Part shown: piece after piece, positions 1-8,518 of the stretch
How the letters are laid out: each line of letters begins with the position of its first letter
How positions within the stretch are numbered: position 1 is the stretch's first letter
Source: JALNZF01 sp964447405
GTDB lineage: Bacteria > Nitrospirota > UBA9217
Assembly: GCA_964447405.1 (NCBI GenBank)
Contig: CAYUSP010000002.1
Location: 62,001 to 126,000, forward strand
Reading direction: 5' to 3'
DNA length: 64,000 bases
The notes under the pieces: generated by a model
What the model was told of the DNA's origin: nothing
Seen by the model: only the letters and a program-made list of their open reading frames with translations
Databases searched by the model: none
Program-made: the position numbers and the translations under genes

Positions 1-417
1 GCGTTTTCCACCTATAGCAGTTTTTGCGCCTGCATGCGCCCTAAAACCATCAATTTGGTGTATGTGGAAAAATTTGAAGGCAACAAATCACTCATTGATG
101 AAATGCTCGGTGACGCGGAAATGGCCACTCTCAAGGATGTGTTGAAGGGCACCGAATATCAGAGGGCATTGGATAAAAAAGCTCAGAAAATCCTCACGCA
201 TTACAAAAAAGTCCTCGAGCAAAAAGGTTTAAAAGGTATTAAAACCATCATCAGGAAAGGCCATCCTGCAGAAGAGATTTTGAAAACCGCCAATGACGTG
301 AAAGCAGACCTCATCATCGTCGGATCACGGGGGAGAAGGACCACCCGCCTGTTCATGGGTAGCGTCAGCAGAGAAGTGGTGGAAGGGGCGGATGTACCTG
401 TGCTGGTTGTGAAATAG
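1..417 (+). CDS. Universal stress protein (UspA family), 5' end cut by window edge
   Basis: The reading frame is open to the first base, so the start lies outside the window. The visible 138 residues align along their whole length with the two USPs near 10-11 kb. All three share the signature DMLG(D/E)AE followed by TL and then a KGTE or IGTE stretch. Near the C-terminus GSRGRRTTRLFMGSVS is the G-x2-G-x9-G(S/T) nucleotide-binding loop of ATP-binding USPs. The missing part should be only the first strand, about 15-20 residues with the MKKILIAVD-type start. Family knowledge: small cytoplasmic stress and energy-limitation proteins. A hairpin follows the stop codon. It is the third paralog of this subfamily in the window. 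Confidence 0.9.
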   Translation, partial: AFSTYSSFCACMRPKTINLVYVEKFEGNKSLIDEMLGDAEMATLKDVLKGTEYQRALDKKAQKILTHYKKVLEQKGLKGIKTIIRKGHPAEEILKTANDVKADLIIVGSRGRRTTRLFMGSVSREVVEGADVPVLVVK

Positions 418-442
418 GAAAATAAGACCGCACGTTGTTAAT

Positions 443-495
443 CCCTTCACGGCATCCCGGACGTTCCCTCCGAATGCCGTGAAGGGGTGATTTAT
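443..495 (+). terminator. Hairpin terminator after the USP gene
   Basis: A 13-bp perfect stem (CCCTTCACGGCAT with ATGCCGTGAAGGG) lies 26 bases after the USP stop. Only a short T-rich stretch (GATTTATT) follows, so termination may be partial. Confidence 0.6.
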
Positions 496-618
496 TCTGT
501 TGCTGCTACGTCATGAGAAATCGGGGCTGAATATCGCATCAGCTTCAACGACTCTATTTACTGTAAGCAGCCTTCTCTCCTTGCATTCCGATTCACAACG
601 ATGCACTCAGGTGATGCC

Positions 619-2031
619 ATGAACATCTCAAAAAAAGACATCGTCATCATCGGTGGCGGGCTCTCCGGCCTGTCGTCAGGCCATGTACTGTCCCATGCCG
701 GTTTTCCCGTCAGGGTGTATGAGCATGATTCCACTGTCGGCGGGCTGTCAAAGACGATCGAAAAAAACGGGTTCCGATTTGATCTCGGCGGCCACCGGTT
801 TTTCACCAGGGATGAAAAAATCAATACATTTGTCCGCGACCTTATGGGCAAAGAACTCATCACCGTCCGGCGCAGCAGCAGAATCTATATGCGCCAAAAG
901 TATTTTGACTACCCCCTGAAGCCCCTCAACGCAATGTTCGGTATGGGCATGGCAACGACCGCAGGCATCCTCGCGGATTACGCATGGGAAAAGCTCAAAC
1001 CGTCTTCCGGCCGTGCAGGCATTGTCTCGCTTGAAGACTGGGTTGTCCGCAATTTCGGCCGCACCATGTTCAACATCTACTTCAAAGAATACAGTGAAAA
1101 GGTCTGGGGAATCGACTGCGCGAAGATCAGCGCGACCTGGGTAGCTGAGCGCATCAAGGGATTGTCCCTGGCGCAGGCGGTAAAGCATGCGTTCTTCAAG
1201 GTCAGCGGCCGGGACCTCGCTACTCTAGCCGACACCTTCCAGTACCCCTCGCTCGGAATTGGCAGGTTGTCCGACCGGCTCCGCGAAGAGATTGAAGAGA
1301 GCGGTGAGGTCTTCACCAACACCAGCGTTATCCGCGTCAATCACACTAACTTCAAAGTGGAAAGCATTACCATCCGCGATCAGGACCGGGTCTTCGCCGT
1401 TCCGGCGGACGAGTTCATATCAAGTATACCCATCACCAGGCTGCTCGGCATGCTGGATCCCGCTCCTCCGGCACGAGTTCTCAAGGCAGCAGCGGCGCTT
1501 AAATACCGCGACTTGGTGGTGGTGGCGGTCATGGTGAACAGAGAGCGGGTTACAGACCAGACCTGGATCTACCTGCCCGAAAAGGAGATTCCCTTCGGCA
1601 GGATCCATGAGCCTAAGAACTGGAGCCCTGCCATGGCTCCGAAAGGCTCTTCGCTCCTGGTCATGGAATATTTCAGCTCCCGGGGAGACTCCCTATGGAA
1701 CATGCATGATGACAAGCTTGCAACCCTTACCATAGACCACCTCATCCAGCTCGGTTTTATCAGGAAGCAGGATGTTGTGGACAGCATGATCGTGCGCGTT
1801 CCTAACGCTTACCCTCTTTTCGAAGTCGGATACCGGGAACACGTTCAAGTACTCCTCGACTATCTGGGGCTCTTCAGCAATCTTCACAGTGCGGGAAGAA
1901 ACGGCATGTTCCGCTACTACAACATGGACGTTGCTATCCAATCGGGCATCGAAACCGCGGAAAAGATACTCCAACAGGCCGGCTCGCACGAGAGTGTTGC
2001 TCTCGAAGAACTGGTCCTTGCCGGAACATGA
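619..2031 (+). CDS. NAD(P)/FAD-dependent oxidoreductase, protoporphyrinogen-oxidase/amine-oxidase type
   Basis: About 470 residues. The N-terminus carries the FAD dinucleotide-binding Rossmann motif VIIGGGLSGLSSG, followed by the acidic end of strand two (VYEHDSTVGGLSKT) and the conserved RFDLGGHRFF segment typical of amine-oxidase-like flavoproteins that sit near polysaccharide or lipid genes. The substrate cannot be read from the sequence. An upstream ATG at 601 is in frame, but the ATG at 619 has AGGTGA just before it and is preferred. The next gene starts six bases after the stop, so this flavoprotein and the B12-binding radical SAM protein are very probably cotranscribed and may act on the same substrate. 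The UDP-galactopyranose mutase family is a more distant alternative. Confidence 0.85.
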   Translation: MNISKKDIVIIGGGLSGLSSGHVLSHAGFPVRVYEHDSTVGGLSKTIEKNGFRFDLGGHRFFTRDEKINTFVRDLMGKELITVRRSSRIYMRQKYFDYPLKPLNAMFGMGMATTAGILADYAWEKLKPSSGRAGIVSLEDWVVRNFGRTMFNIYFKEYSEKVWGIDCAKISATWVAERIKGLSLAQAVKHAFFKVSGRDLATLADTFQYPSLGIGRLSDRLREEIEESGEVFTNTSVIRVNHTNFKVESITIRDQDRVFAVPADEFISSIPITRLLGMLDPAPPARVLKAAAALKYRDLVVVAVMVNRERVTDQTWIYLPEKEIPFGRIHEPKNWSPAMAPKGSSLLVMEYFSSRGDSLWNMHDDKLATLTIDHLIQLGFIRKQDVVDSMIVRVPNAYPLFEVGYREHVQVLLDYLGLFSNLHSAGRNGMFRYYNMDVAIQSGIETAEKILQQAGSHESVALEELVLAGT

Positions 2032-2037
2032 TTTCGT

Positions 2038-3504
2038 ATGAAATGCGCACTGATCATACCCGCCTGGGTTCCTGAGGAAATCTTCTCATCCAAAACGGCA
2101 AGCTCTCAAATCAATTATTGGCAGCCAATCGGCACGCTCTCTGTCGCTGCAGTCCTGCAGGAGGCAGGCCATACAGTCGCGTTCTTCAACGGCGCCTTCA
2201 TGAAACATGACCAGATCCTGGCAGAGCTCTGTCAGTTCAATCCGGAGTTCGTCGGCCTCTATGCAACCACGTTCGGGTGGCACAAGGCGATGAAGACCGC
2301 TTCCGATATCAAGAAGCGGTTTCCCCAGGGATGTTTTGTCTGCGCCGGCGGACCGTATCCCATAGCCCTTCAGGAGCAATGTCTGGTTGCGGCCGGCGGC
2401 GATATTGACGCCGTTGTCACGGGAGAAGGCGAGCACACTGTTCACGAACTGGTGCTCAGGCTTCAGAACGGCAAAAACCTCGTGGGTCTCCAGGGCATTG
2501 CCTATAGGGATGGAGACAGAATCATAAAAAATCCACCCAGACCGCTTATTACCGATCTCGACTCGTTGCCGTTTCCAGCCCGCGAACTCCTGGGTGACAC
2601 GAGCCGCTACATACCGCCTCCAGGCACCTATCGAAGGAAACCGGTCGCAGTGATGATCACCTCGCGGGGATGCAACCGGCATTGCATCTACTGTTTTCAG
2701 ATCGACAAGGAACGCAAAAGTGGGATTCGTTATCGCAGCGTCAGCAATGTTCTGCAGGAGATCGAGCTCTGCATCAAGCAGGGTTACCGGGAGATTAAAT
2801 TTCTTGATGACACGTTCGCAGCCGACTATGACCGCGCCATGCTGATTGCCAGGGAAATCCGAAAGCGGCGGCTTTCTTTCGCCTGGTTTGCCTCAGCTTG
2901 CGTCAATCAGGTTGATAAGCCATTACTGCAGGCTTTTAAGGATGCCGGGTGCTGGGCAATGTTGTTCGGCGCGGAGAGCGGTGTGCAGAAAAACCTCAAT
3001 ACGATCAGGAAGGGAACAACGCTCGACCAGATACGATCAGCGGTCAGAAACGCGAAGGAAGTCGGACTCAAGGTCAGCACGCCATTCATGTTCGGCATTC
3101 CGGGGGAGACGTTTGAGGAGGGCCTTGAAACAATAGCATTTGCGGTCAGGTTAAATCCGGATATGGCGAACTTCCATGCCATTACACCGTTTCCCGGCAC
3201 GTATCTTTTTGACAATGTTGACAAGCTCGGAACCCTCTCTCCGATGCTTTCAGACTTCACATATCAGGGTGCAGCCTTCGTGCCGACAACCATGACCCGT
3301 GATGACATTCAAAACCTCAGGCAGATCGCTTTCACAAAATTCTATCTTCGGCCTTCTTTCATTTTGAGCAAACTGCTCCAGCTTCGCTCGCCGAACGATG
3401 TAAGGGTCGCGTATAAAAGTGCAAAAAGCCTCTTTTGGCTACATGCAAGAAAAGGTCTCTTCCGTAAGAAGGGGAGTGATATAACTGCACCTCACGCCAG
3501 CTGA
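2038..3504 (+). CDS. B12-binding-domain radical SAM protein
   Basis: 488 residues. Residues 1 to about 145 fit a cobalamin-binding-type Rossmann domain with a conserved GGPYP segment near 105 and a TGEGE segment. The radical SAM cluster motif is C212-x3-C216-x2-C219 (CNRHCIYC), followed by FLDDTF and, further on, FGAESG and FGIPGET, as usual in this class. Family knowledge: such enzymes methylate or rearrange unactivated carbons, often in lipid, hopanoid, bacteriochlorophyll or secondary-metabolite pathways. The target here is unknown. Six bases separate it from the flavoprotein gene upstream, so a two-gene operon is likely. The C-terminal 60 residues are basic and show no recognised motif. 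Confidence 0.88.
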   Translation: MKCALIIPAWVPEEIFSSKTASSQINYWQPIGTLSVAAVLQEAGHTVAFFNGAFMKHDQILAELCQFNPEFVGLYATTFGWHKAMKTASDIKKRFPQGCFVCAGGPYPIALQEQCLVAAGGDIDAVVTGEGEHTVHELVLRLQNGKNLVGLQGIAYRDGDRIIKNPPRPLITDLDSLPFPARELLGDTSRYIPPPGTYRRKPVAVMITSRGCNRHCIYCFQIDKERKSGIRYRSVSNVLQEIELCIKQGYREIKFLDDTFAADYDRAMLIAREIRKRRLSFAWFASACVNQVDKPLLQAFKDAGCWAMLFGAESGVQKNLNTIRKGTTLDQIRSAVRNAKEVGLKVSTPFMFGIPGETFEEGLETIAFAVRLNPDMANFHAITPFPGTYLFDNVDKLGTLSPMLSDFTYQGAAFVPTTMTRDDIQNLRQIAFTKFYLRPSFILSKLLQLRSPNDVRVAYKSAKSLFWLHARKGLFRKKGSDITAPHAS

Positions 3505-3525
3505 CATTCATGGTTCTGGCAGGTA

Positions 3526-4092
3526 TCATTGCCTCTTTTCATACCAGCGTATCGCCCCGAACATCCCCCCAGCAAAAACGGCAAGGACGGCAAGCACCAG
3601 CCAATGGTTTGCTCCCATGAGCGTCGGCAGCGTGGCAAAGCCCATATCAGATGACAGGTAGAATCCTTCCAACACCGGAAACAGTACTGCAAAGAGGAGA
3701 GACCCCGCCCCGACTCCGATGAGGGTGACCAGGGCATCGATTCTTCCTGCTGCAAGGCCGGCGACCGCTGTACCGGGGCAGTAGCCGGAAACAACAAAAC
3801 CAATGCCGAACAAAGCTCCACCCACAAGCTGCGGCCAGAAAAAGGTCGGAATAATCCATACCCTGCCGAGATCCAACAAACGCAGGTCGGAGAACAGATA
3901 GAGTCCCGTGCCCGCAACAATTATCGCCGTAAACATGACCTTGGGTACCGTGAAATCCCGGAGATAGAACACGCCCGTCAGTTTGTGCGGATTTCCTAGC
4001 CCACCCCGTTCAAGGGACAAACCAAAAAAGAATCCGAAGAAAACAGCCAGCACGAGGCCTACGGTATCGCTGAATTCATACGGAGCACTCAT
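3526..4092 (-). CDS. YeeE/YedE-like membrane protein (DUF6691 type)
   Basis: 188 residues, mostly hydrophobic, with about five membrane segments. It carries LERGGLGNPHKLTG near the start and GYCPGTAVAGL in the middle, the cysteine-containing loop typical of the partner half of split YeeE/YedE sulfur transporters. The ATG at 4092 has AGGAGG before it and overlaps the stop of the next gene upstream as ATGA, so the two halves are translationally coupled. Family knowledge: these paired short proteins resemble the two halves of a thiosulfate transporter and occur in sulfur-metabolising bacteria. Transport of a sulfur compound is inferred from family, not shown. Confidence 0.82.
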   Translation of the reverse strand: MSAPYEFSDTVGLVLAVFFGFFFGLSLERGGLGNPHKLTGVFYLRDFTVPKVMFTAIIVAGTGLYLFSDLRLLDLGRVWIIPTFFWPQLVGGALFGIGFVVSGYCPGTAVAGLAAGRIDALVTLIGVGAGSLLFAVLFPVLEGFYLSSDMGFATLPTLMGANHWLVLAVLAVFAGGMFGAIRWYEKRQ

Positions 4093-4598
4093 GACCACAT
4101 CCTCCTGAAAATTGCCGCAAAGAGAAAGCCGGCGGCGAACATTGCGATGACAAAAATCCAACCCGAAAGCGCAAGCTGGGCGCCGCCGGTCAGAGCAACG
4201 CCGCTGGTGCAGCCGCGTGCAAGGCGCGCCGCGAAGCCGATCATCATCCCGCCCGTAAGCGCCGTGAGAACGCGCCTGCCCATGCTCATGGATGCTGCCT
4301 TATCAAACACAACCTTGAAGCTGCCTGAAGCAAGCGAGCCTGCAAGTCCTCCGAGAAAAACGCCGACTACAAGCATAAGGTTCCAATTCAGGAGCGGTGC
4401 ACGAGATCCAAGATACTGGTTAAAATATTTCAGGCTTCCCGCATACTCCGGGGCCACGCTGTTAAGTCCTATGGCGCTCAGCAGGGAGAACGCACCCGAT
4501 GCGCCGAGCCCCCTGCCAACTGCATAGAAGGTGGCTAACAGGGTTAAGCCTAACAGGGCTCCGGCAAAATAGGGTGACCAGTGATTATCTTTGTTCAT
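4089..4598 (-). CDS. YeeE/YedE family (sulfur-transport domain) membrane protein
   Basis: 169 residues with about four to five membrane helices. The segment LARGCTSGVALTGGAQLALSG holds the conserved cysteine of the Sulf_transp family (PF04143). The ATG at 4598 is preceded by AAGGGGGG and is preferred over the in-frame upstream start at 4655. It is the first gene of a two-gene operon with the DUF6691-type partner; the genes overlap by four bases (ATGA). It diverges from the small membrane protein gene at 4773. With only about half the length of E. coli YeeE, it probably needs its partner to form a channel. Confidence 0.83.
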   Translation of the reverse strand: MNKDNHWSPYFAGALLGLTLLATFYAVGRGLGASGAFSLLSAIGLNSVAPEYAGSLKYFNQYLGSRAPLLNWNLMLVVGVFLGGLAGSLASGSFKVVFDKAASMSMGRRVLTALTGGMMIGFAARLARGCTSGVALTGGAQLALSGWIFVIAMFAAGFLFAAIFRRMWS

Positions 4599-4697
4599 AA
4601 CACCCCCCTTTCGCAACGCTGCATTCCAAGCGCCATGATCAAGACTTTGTCGCATATACCATTCATTCTATTATAATCATCCCTCGTTACTTCACGC

Positions 4698-4726
4698 TTG
4701 TCAATAGACACTGATATATATATTAT
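4698..4726 (+). promoter_or_regulatory. Sigma-70-type promoter for the gene at 4773
   Basis: TTGTCA (4698-4703), a 17-bp spacer, then TATTAT (4721-4726). The Shine-Dalgarno sequence of the downstream gene starts about 30 bases later. The region is AT-rich and lies between divergent genes. Confidence 0.6.
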
Positions 4727-4772
4727 AGTCAAACAATTGACAGCAGGTACGCATACAGGAGGTATCCGATCG

Positions 4773-5228
4773 ATGGCAGCAGAAGACCTTCAGGACATCA
4801 ATATGAAAAAATTTCTGGCAATCATGCGTCGCCCCGCCTTGTTTGTGCTGATCAACTTCTTTTTGATCAACACGCTTCTTGCATTCGCTCCTCACGGCAT
4901 TGGAGACCTGGCTTACAACATGTTAAGGGTTTGCATTGTCGCGTATGCTGGATGGCTTGTCATCAGAAAGAACGTCGGGGGAATCTGGCTTGCGGCGCTG
5001 GCCGGGACCAGCATGTATTTTATCGATCATATCCTTCTTAAGGGAGGGATGTTCCTGCTGAATTATCTGTTCAAGCCCGAGGGACTGGGACTCGCTGCAT
5101 TCAGCGGTGTTATTGTCTCCTTTATTTTGTTCGTCCCGCTCTCGATGGGCATCGGCGCACTAGGGGGGCTTATTGAGCGATCCAGAAAAGTCCGCTCATC
5201 GGATGGCACTCGTTCAGCGACAGATTGA
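4773..5228 (+). CDS. Small integral membrane protein, unknown function
   Basis: 151 residues with about four predicted membrane segments (for example LFVLINFFLINTLLAFA, AGWLVI, MYFIDHILL and a long one at SGVIVSFILFVPLSMGIGALGG) and a charged, serine-rich C-terminus. I do not recognise the family. The start is set by AGGAGGT nine bases before the ATG at 4773; longer in-frame versions would begin with TTG inside the promoter. It is transcribed away from the YeeE/YedE pair, and its 3' end converges with the NtrC-type regulator. No catalytic motif is visible. Confidence 0.7.
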   Translation: MAAEDLQDINMKKFLAIMRRPALFVLINFFLINTLLAFAPHGIGDLAYNMLRVCIVAYAGWLVIRKNVGGIWLAALAGTSMYFIDHILLKGGMFLLNYLFKPEGLGLAAFSGVIVSFILFVPLSMGIGALGGLIERSRKVRSSDGTRSATD

Positions 5229-5280
5229 ATGGGGAGACCGGGCAGCCCCCCCTACAGGGACGGCAGCCTATTCGGTCTGC

Positions 5281-6645
5281 TTACTCCTGGCTTTCAAGCC
5301 CGTATTTTTTCAACTTCCTCCAGAGTGAAACCCGATCGATGCCCAGGATCTGGGCCGCGGCAGTCTTATTGCCAGCCACTTCACCCAATACCCATTTGAT
5401 GTAGGCCATTTCCTGTTCATCCAGAGAGGGTATCTTTCCTTCCCTCTTACGAAAGGTCTTGATGTTCAGCTCTTTCAGCGTGTCCGGTAAATGCGCCAGT
5501 TCGATCATCTCGCCGTTTGTCAATGCAACGCCGCGCTCGATGATGTTTTCGAGTTCGCGCACATTCCCCGGATAGTCATACTCCAGAAGAACTGCGATCA
5601 CCTCGGGCGAAATGGCGGATACATTCTTTTTTGAGAGTGCCGCATGTTTTTTCAGAAAATGATAGGCAAGAAGGGAGATATCTTCTTTCCGGTCAGCTAA
5701 AGGCGGAAGGTGGAGGGAGACAACGTTCAAGCGGTAATACAGATCCTGCCTCATGGACCCGTCCTGCGCCGAGGGAAGCAGCTCTTTATCAGCGGAAGCG
5801 ATGAACCGGACGTCTACCTTGACCGGCTTGATGCCGCCGACGCGCTGAACCTCTTTTTCCTCAAGCACACGAAGCAGCCTGGACTGAACCGATTCAGGCA
5901 TGGCGGTGATTTCGTCCAGATATAGTGTACCCTCTGTCGCGTTTTCGATCATACCTTTCTTCATGGCCGAGGATTCGGTAGCAATCCCCTTTTCATGCCC
6001 GAACAGCTCCTGTATGAGCAATTCCTCTGAAAATGCTTTGCAATTGATCCTGAGAAAAGGGCCGGATGCACGGCGGCTGTTGGCATGGATGAATCTCGCA
6101 AAAAGCTCTTTCCCCGTTCCCCGTTCTCCCCTGATGAATACCGGGGAATCCACCTGGGCTATTTGGCGCGCATTATCGAGCGGTTTCCGCATCACCGGGT
6201 CCTGGGTGATGATCTTGACCTTTTCCTGAAAGCTCTCCACCTGTTCATGTAACTGCCGATTTTCCCGCTTGAGCCTTACTTTTTCAACCGCCTCTTTAAC
6301 GGCCGCCCGCACCTCATCAAGCTTGAAGGGTTTGGCGATATACGAGAACGCCCCCTGTTTCATGATGTTCACCGCCGACTCCAGAGTGGCGAATCCCGTG
6401 ATCATGATGATTTCGGTATCAGGGTGAAGTTCACGGCATTTCTTCAGAACCTGAAGACCGTCTACCCTCTCCATGCGCAGATCCGTCAGGACCACATCGA
6501 ACCGCTGCTCATCGAGGTAGCGGATGGCATTTGATCCGCTCTGGGTGCTGATGACGTCATACCCTTCCTTCTTCATTACATACTCGAGGTTTTTGAGCGC
6601 CACCCGCTCATCGTCAACGATCAGCAGTTTTGGGCTGTTTTCCAT
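5281..6645 (-). CDS. NtrC-type response regulator (REC-AAA-Fis) lacking the GAFTGA motif
   Basis: 454 residues. Receiver domain 1-120 has D11/D12, phosphoacceptor D55 (VVLTDLRM), T83 and K105. The AAA+ domain has Walker A GERGTGKE (173-180), Walker B LYLDEI (241-246) and the RQDLYYRLN segment. The C-terminal Fis-type helix-turn-helix is GNKTAAAQILGIDRVSLWRK. In normal sigma-54 activators the loop after ELFGHEKG reads GAFTGA; here it reads GIATES, and the following arginine/glycine spacing is also shortened. It may therefore regulate without activating sigma-54, or as a repressor. It lies 65 bases downstream of its likely partner kinase on the same strand. Confidence 0.92.
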   Translation of the reverse strand: MENSPKLLIVDDERVALKNLEYVMKKEGYDVISTQSGSNAIRYLDEQRFDVVLTDLRMERVDGLQVLKKCRELHPDTEIIMITGFATLESAVNIMKQGAFSYIAKPFKLDEVRAAVKEAVEKVRLKRENRQLHEQVESFQEKVKIITQDPVMRKPLDNARQIAQVDSPVFIRGERGTGKELFARFIHANSRRASGPFLRINCKAFSEELLIQELFGHEKGIATESSAMKKGMIENATEGTLYLDEITAMPESVQSRLLRVLEEKEVQRVGGIKPVKVDVRFIASADKELLPSAQDGSMRQDLYYRLNVVSLHLPPLADRKEDISLLAYHFLKKHAALSKKNVSAISPEVIAVLLEYDYPGNVRELENIIERGVALTNGEMIELAHLPDTLKELNIKTFRKREGKIPSLDEQEMAYIKWVLGEVAGNKTAAAQILGIDRVSLWRKLKKYGLESQE

Positions 6646-6710
6646 GGTTTACTACCTCACTCATTCAATAATCAGCTGTCGCCAACCGGCGTCAGCTTGC
6701 CCTGCCCAAA

Positions 6711-8270
6711 TTACGATCCCGTGGCCTGCGGCAGCCGTATCAGGAAGGCCGTCCCCTTGCCCGGAGCGCTGTCTACAGCAATACATCCATCATGCTCTTC
6801 AATGATCTCATGGACAATGAACAGCCCCAGCCCGGATCCCTTGCCGACATCCTTCGTGGTAAAGAAAGGATCAAATATTTTTGGAAGAACTTCCGGAGCG
6901 ATGCCCATACCCGTATCCTGGATTTCTATATCGACTGAGTCGACGTCGATGGTGCATTTTCCTTGGTATCTGAGATAATTGATCCCGCCTTCAACCTCGG
7001 ACTTGTCCGCTGCTTTATGCTGCCATGCCCTGATGGTGATCGTACCTTCATCCGTGACCGCCTCGATTGCATTCTTCAAGAGATTCAGAAATGTTTGCTG
7101 AATCCGCTGTTTGTCCGCGAATAATACCAGGTCATCGGCAATCGTTACCGAAATCTCGATTTTTGTCGGCACCTGCCCCTTGACGAACTGTATAGTCTCT
7201 TCGAGCAGATTCTTCAGTGAGAGGCGCTCCCGCTGGAAATCACGGCTGCGCGAAAAATCGAGGAGTGAACGCACAATGTTCCGGGCCCTGTCTGTCTGGT
7301 CATTGATCTGGCCGATCAATTCCAAGGCAAACGCAGGATCCAGGAATGGAACAACTTCCGTCTGTGCGCTATGCTGTCTGCCGGTCCCTTGGCTCTCCTG
7401 CAGCTCCTCCATCAAGATCTGGTTGGACGATGAGATATTCGACAGCGGATTGTTCAGTTCGTGCGCCACGCCTGAAAGCAAGGTCCCGAGCGAGGCGAGT
7501 TTCTCCGATTGGACCAGGTGGCGTTGCCTCGTTTCCAGTTCGCGCAGCATCTTGTTGAAAGCGGTCGTCAGCGACACGATTTCCTGGTCACTGGATTCGA
7601 TCTGGATCGTTTCAAAACCGCCGCTCGCAATCAGTTCCATATTTTGTTCGATTAACTGGAGCGGCTTCACTACGATCCGGGAGAGGATTTGCCCGAAAAC
7701 GATCACCACGAGGGAAAGCACCGCGATCGAGACGATGACGAGATTCCCTGTGGTATGGCTCGCATCAACAATGCCTTTCCGCTCATTTTTCTGAATCTTC
7801 CGGGCAAGGGTTGTAATGCGGTCGCCGGCATCCCTGATTCTGTTCTCGAACATCGTTTTCCGGGCATCATTCGATGGTCCATCCGGTGCAACGTTGATAA
7901 TAACTTCAAAATGCCGTTCCGTGAGATCTCGATACTTGTTAAACAGCTCGTTGAGACTGTCGATCTGTTCGGGAATGGCAACAGCATCGATATTTTTACT
8001 CCTGTTGGTGAGAAAACTCTGAGCCTGATCAACAGATCGGATGATGCCGCGGAAATCCGCTTCATCCTCGAACAGAAAATAGTTCTTTTCGTAACGCCTG
8101 ATCTCAAGCGCGGCGTCAAACAGATCATGCACGCCCTCGCCAAAAACTATTTTTTTTTCGATGTAATCAATTTCGTAGAGCGTAATGATCGAAAGACCAA
8201 CGACCATTGCCACAATCGCGTAATACCCAAAGGTGATCTTCCCTCGTATGCTTGTTTTGTGGGTGAGCAT
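6711..8270 (-). CDS. Membrane sensor histidine kinase (HAMP-HisKA-HATPase)
   Basis: 519 residues from the ATG at 8270. Membrane helix 1 spans about 10-32, an extracytoplasmic helical sensor region 33-170, and membrane helix 2 about 176-200, followed by HAMP. The HisKA box has H270 in SGVAHELNNPL. The ATPase shows N-box LLKNAIEA (398-405), G1 DTGMGI (452-457), F-box FDPFFTT and G2 GKGSGLGL. The reading frame stays open far upstream, but the extra sequence does not look coding. A GGAGG lies about 19 bases before the ATG, so initiation looks weak. Its partner is almost certainly the regulator downstream. The ligand is unknown; sulfur-transporter genes flank the pair. Confidence 0.92.
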   Translation of the reverse strand: MLTHKTSIRGKITFGYYAIVAMVVGLSIITLYEIDYIEKKIVFGEGVHDLFDAALEIRRYEKNYFLFEDEADFRGIIRSVDQAQSFLTNRSKNIDAVAIPEQIDSLNELFNKYRDLTERHFEVIINVAPDGPSNDARKTMFENRIRDAGDRITTLARKIQKNERKGIVDASHTTGNLVIVSIAVLSLVVIVFGQILSRIVVKPLQLIEQNMELIASGGFETIQIESSDQEIVSLTTAFNKMLRELETRQRHLVQSEKLASLGTLLSGVAHELNNPLSNISSSNQILMEELQESQGTGRQHSAQTEVVPFLDPAFALELIGQINDQTDRARNIVRSLLDFSRSRDFQRERLSLKNLLEETIQFVKGQVPTKIEISVTIADDLVLFADKQRIQQTFLNLLKNAIEAVTDEGTITIRAWQHKAADKSEVEGGINYLRYQGKCTIDVDSVDIEIQDTGMGIAPEVLPKIFDPFFTTKDVGKGSGLGLFIVHEIIEEHDGCIAVDSAPGKGTAFLIRLPQATGS

Positions 8271-8463
8271 GGCTGTTGCTGTCTGCAGGCCTCCGTGAGC
8301 GGATTTGCCAGATAATTCACACTGGCGCGGGAAGTGCGGATCTTCCCGGTACTCGGGGGATACCAACGTGAGGCATTTTACCTTACCAGCATCGATTATG
8401 CAATATGAGGTCGCCTCCAGCGATATGAACAGTGAAGTGAGCTGGCAGGTCCAAAGCGCAGGC

Positions 8464-8501
8464 AAAAAAAAGGACGGCGCCGGACAGAACCGGGCCGTCC
8501 T
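8464..8501 (-). terminator. Rho-independent terminator of the YeeE/YedE gene
   Basis: On the minus strand an AGGACGGC/GCCGTCCT stem is followed by eight T residues, 18 bases after the stop codon at 8519. Confidence 0.88.
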
Positions 8502-8518
8502 CATTCGCGAATAATAAA

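Noticed and set aside
4621..4635. Sigma-54-like sequence on the minus strand before the YeeE/YedE pair (TGGCGCTTGGAATGC)
   Set aside because: The spacing fits, but the -12 side is ATGC rather than TTGC, and the predicted start would lie only about 12 bases before the ATG, touching the ribosome site. No enhancer-like repeats are near. A chance match is likely.
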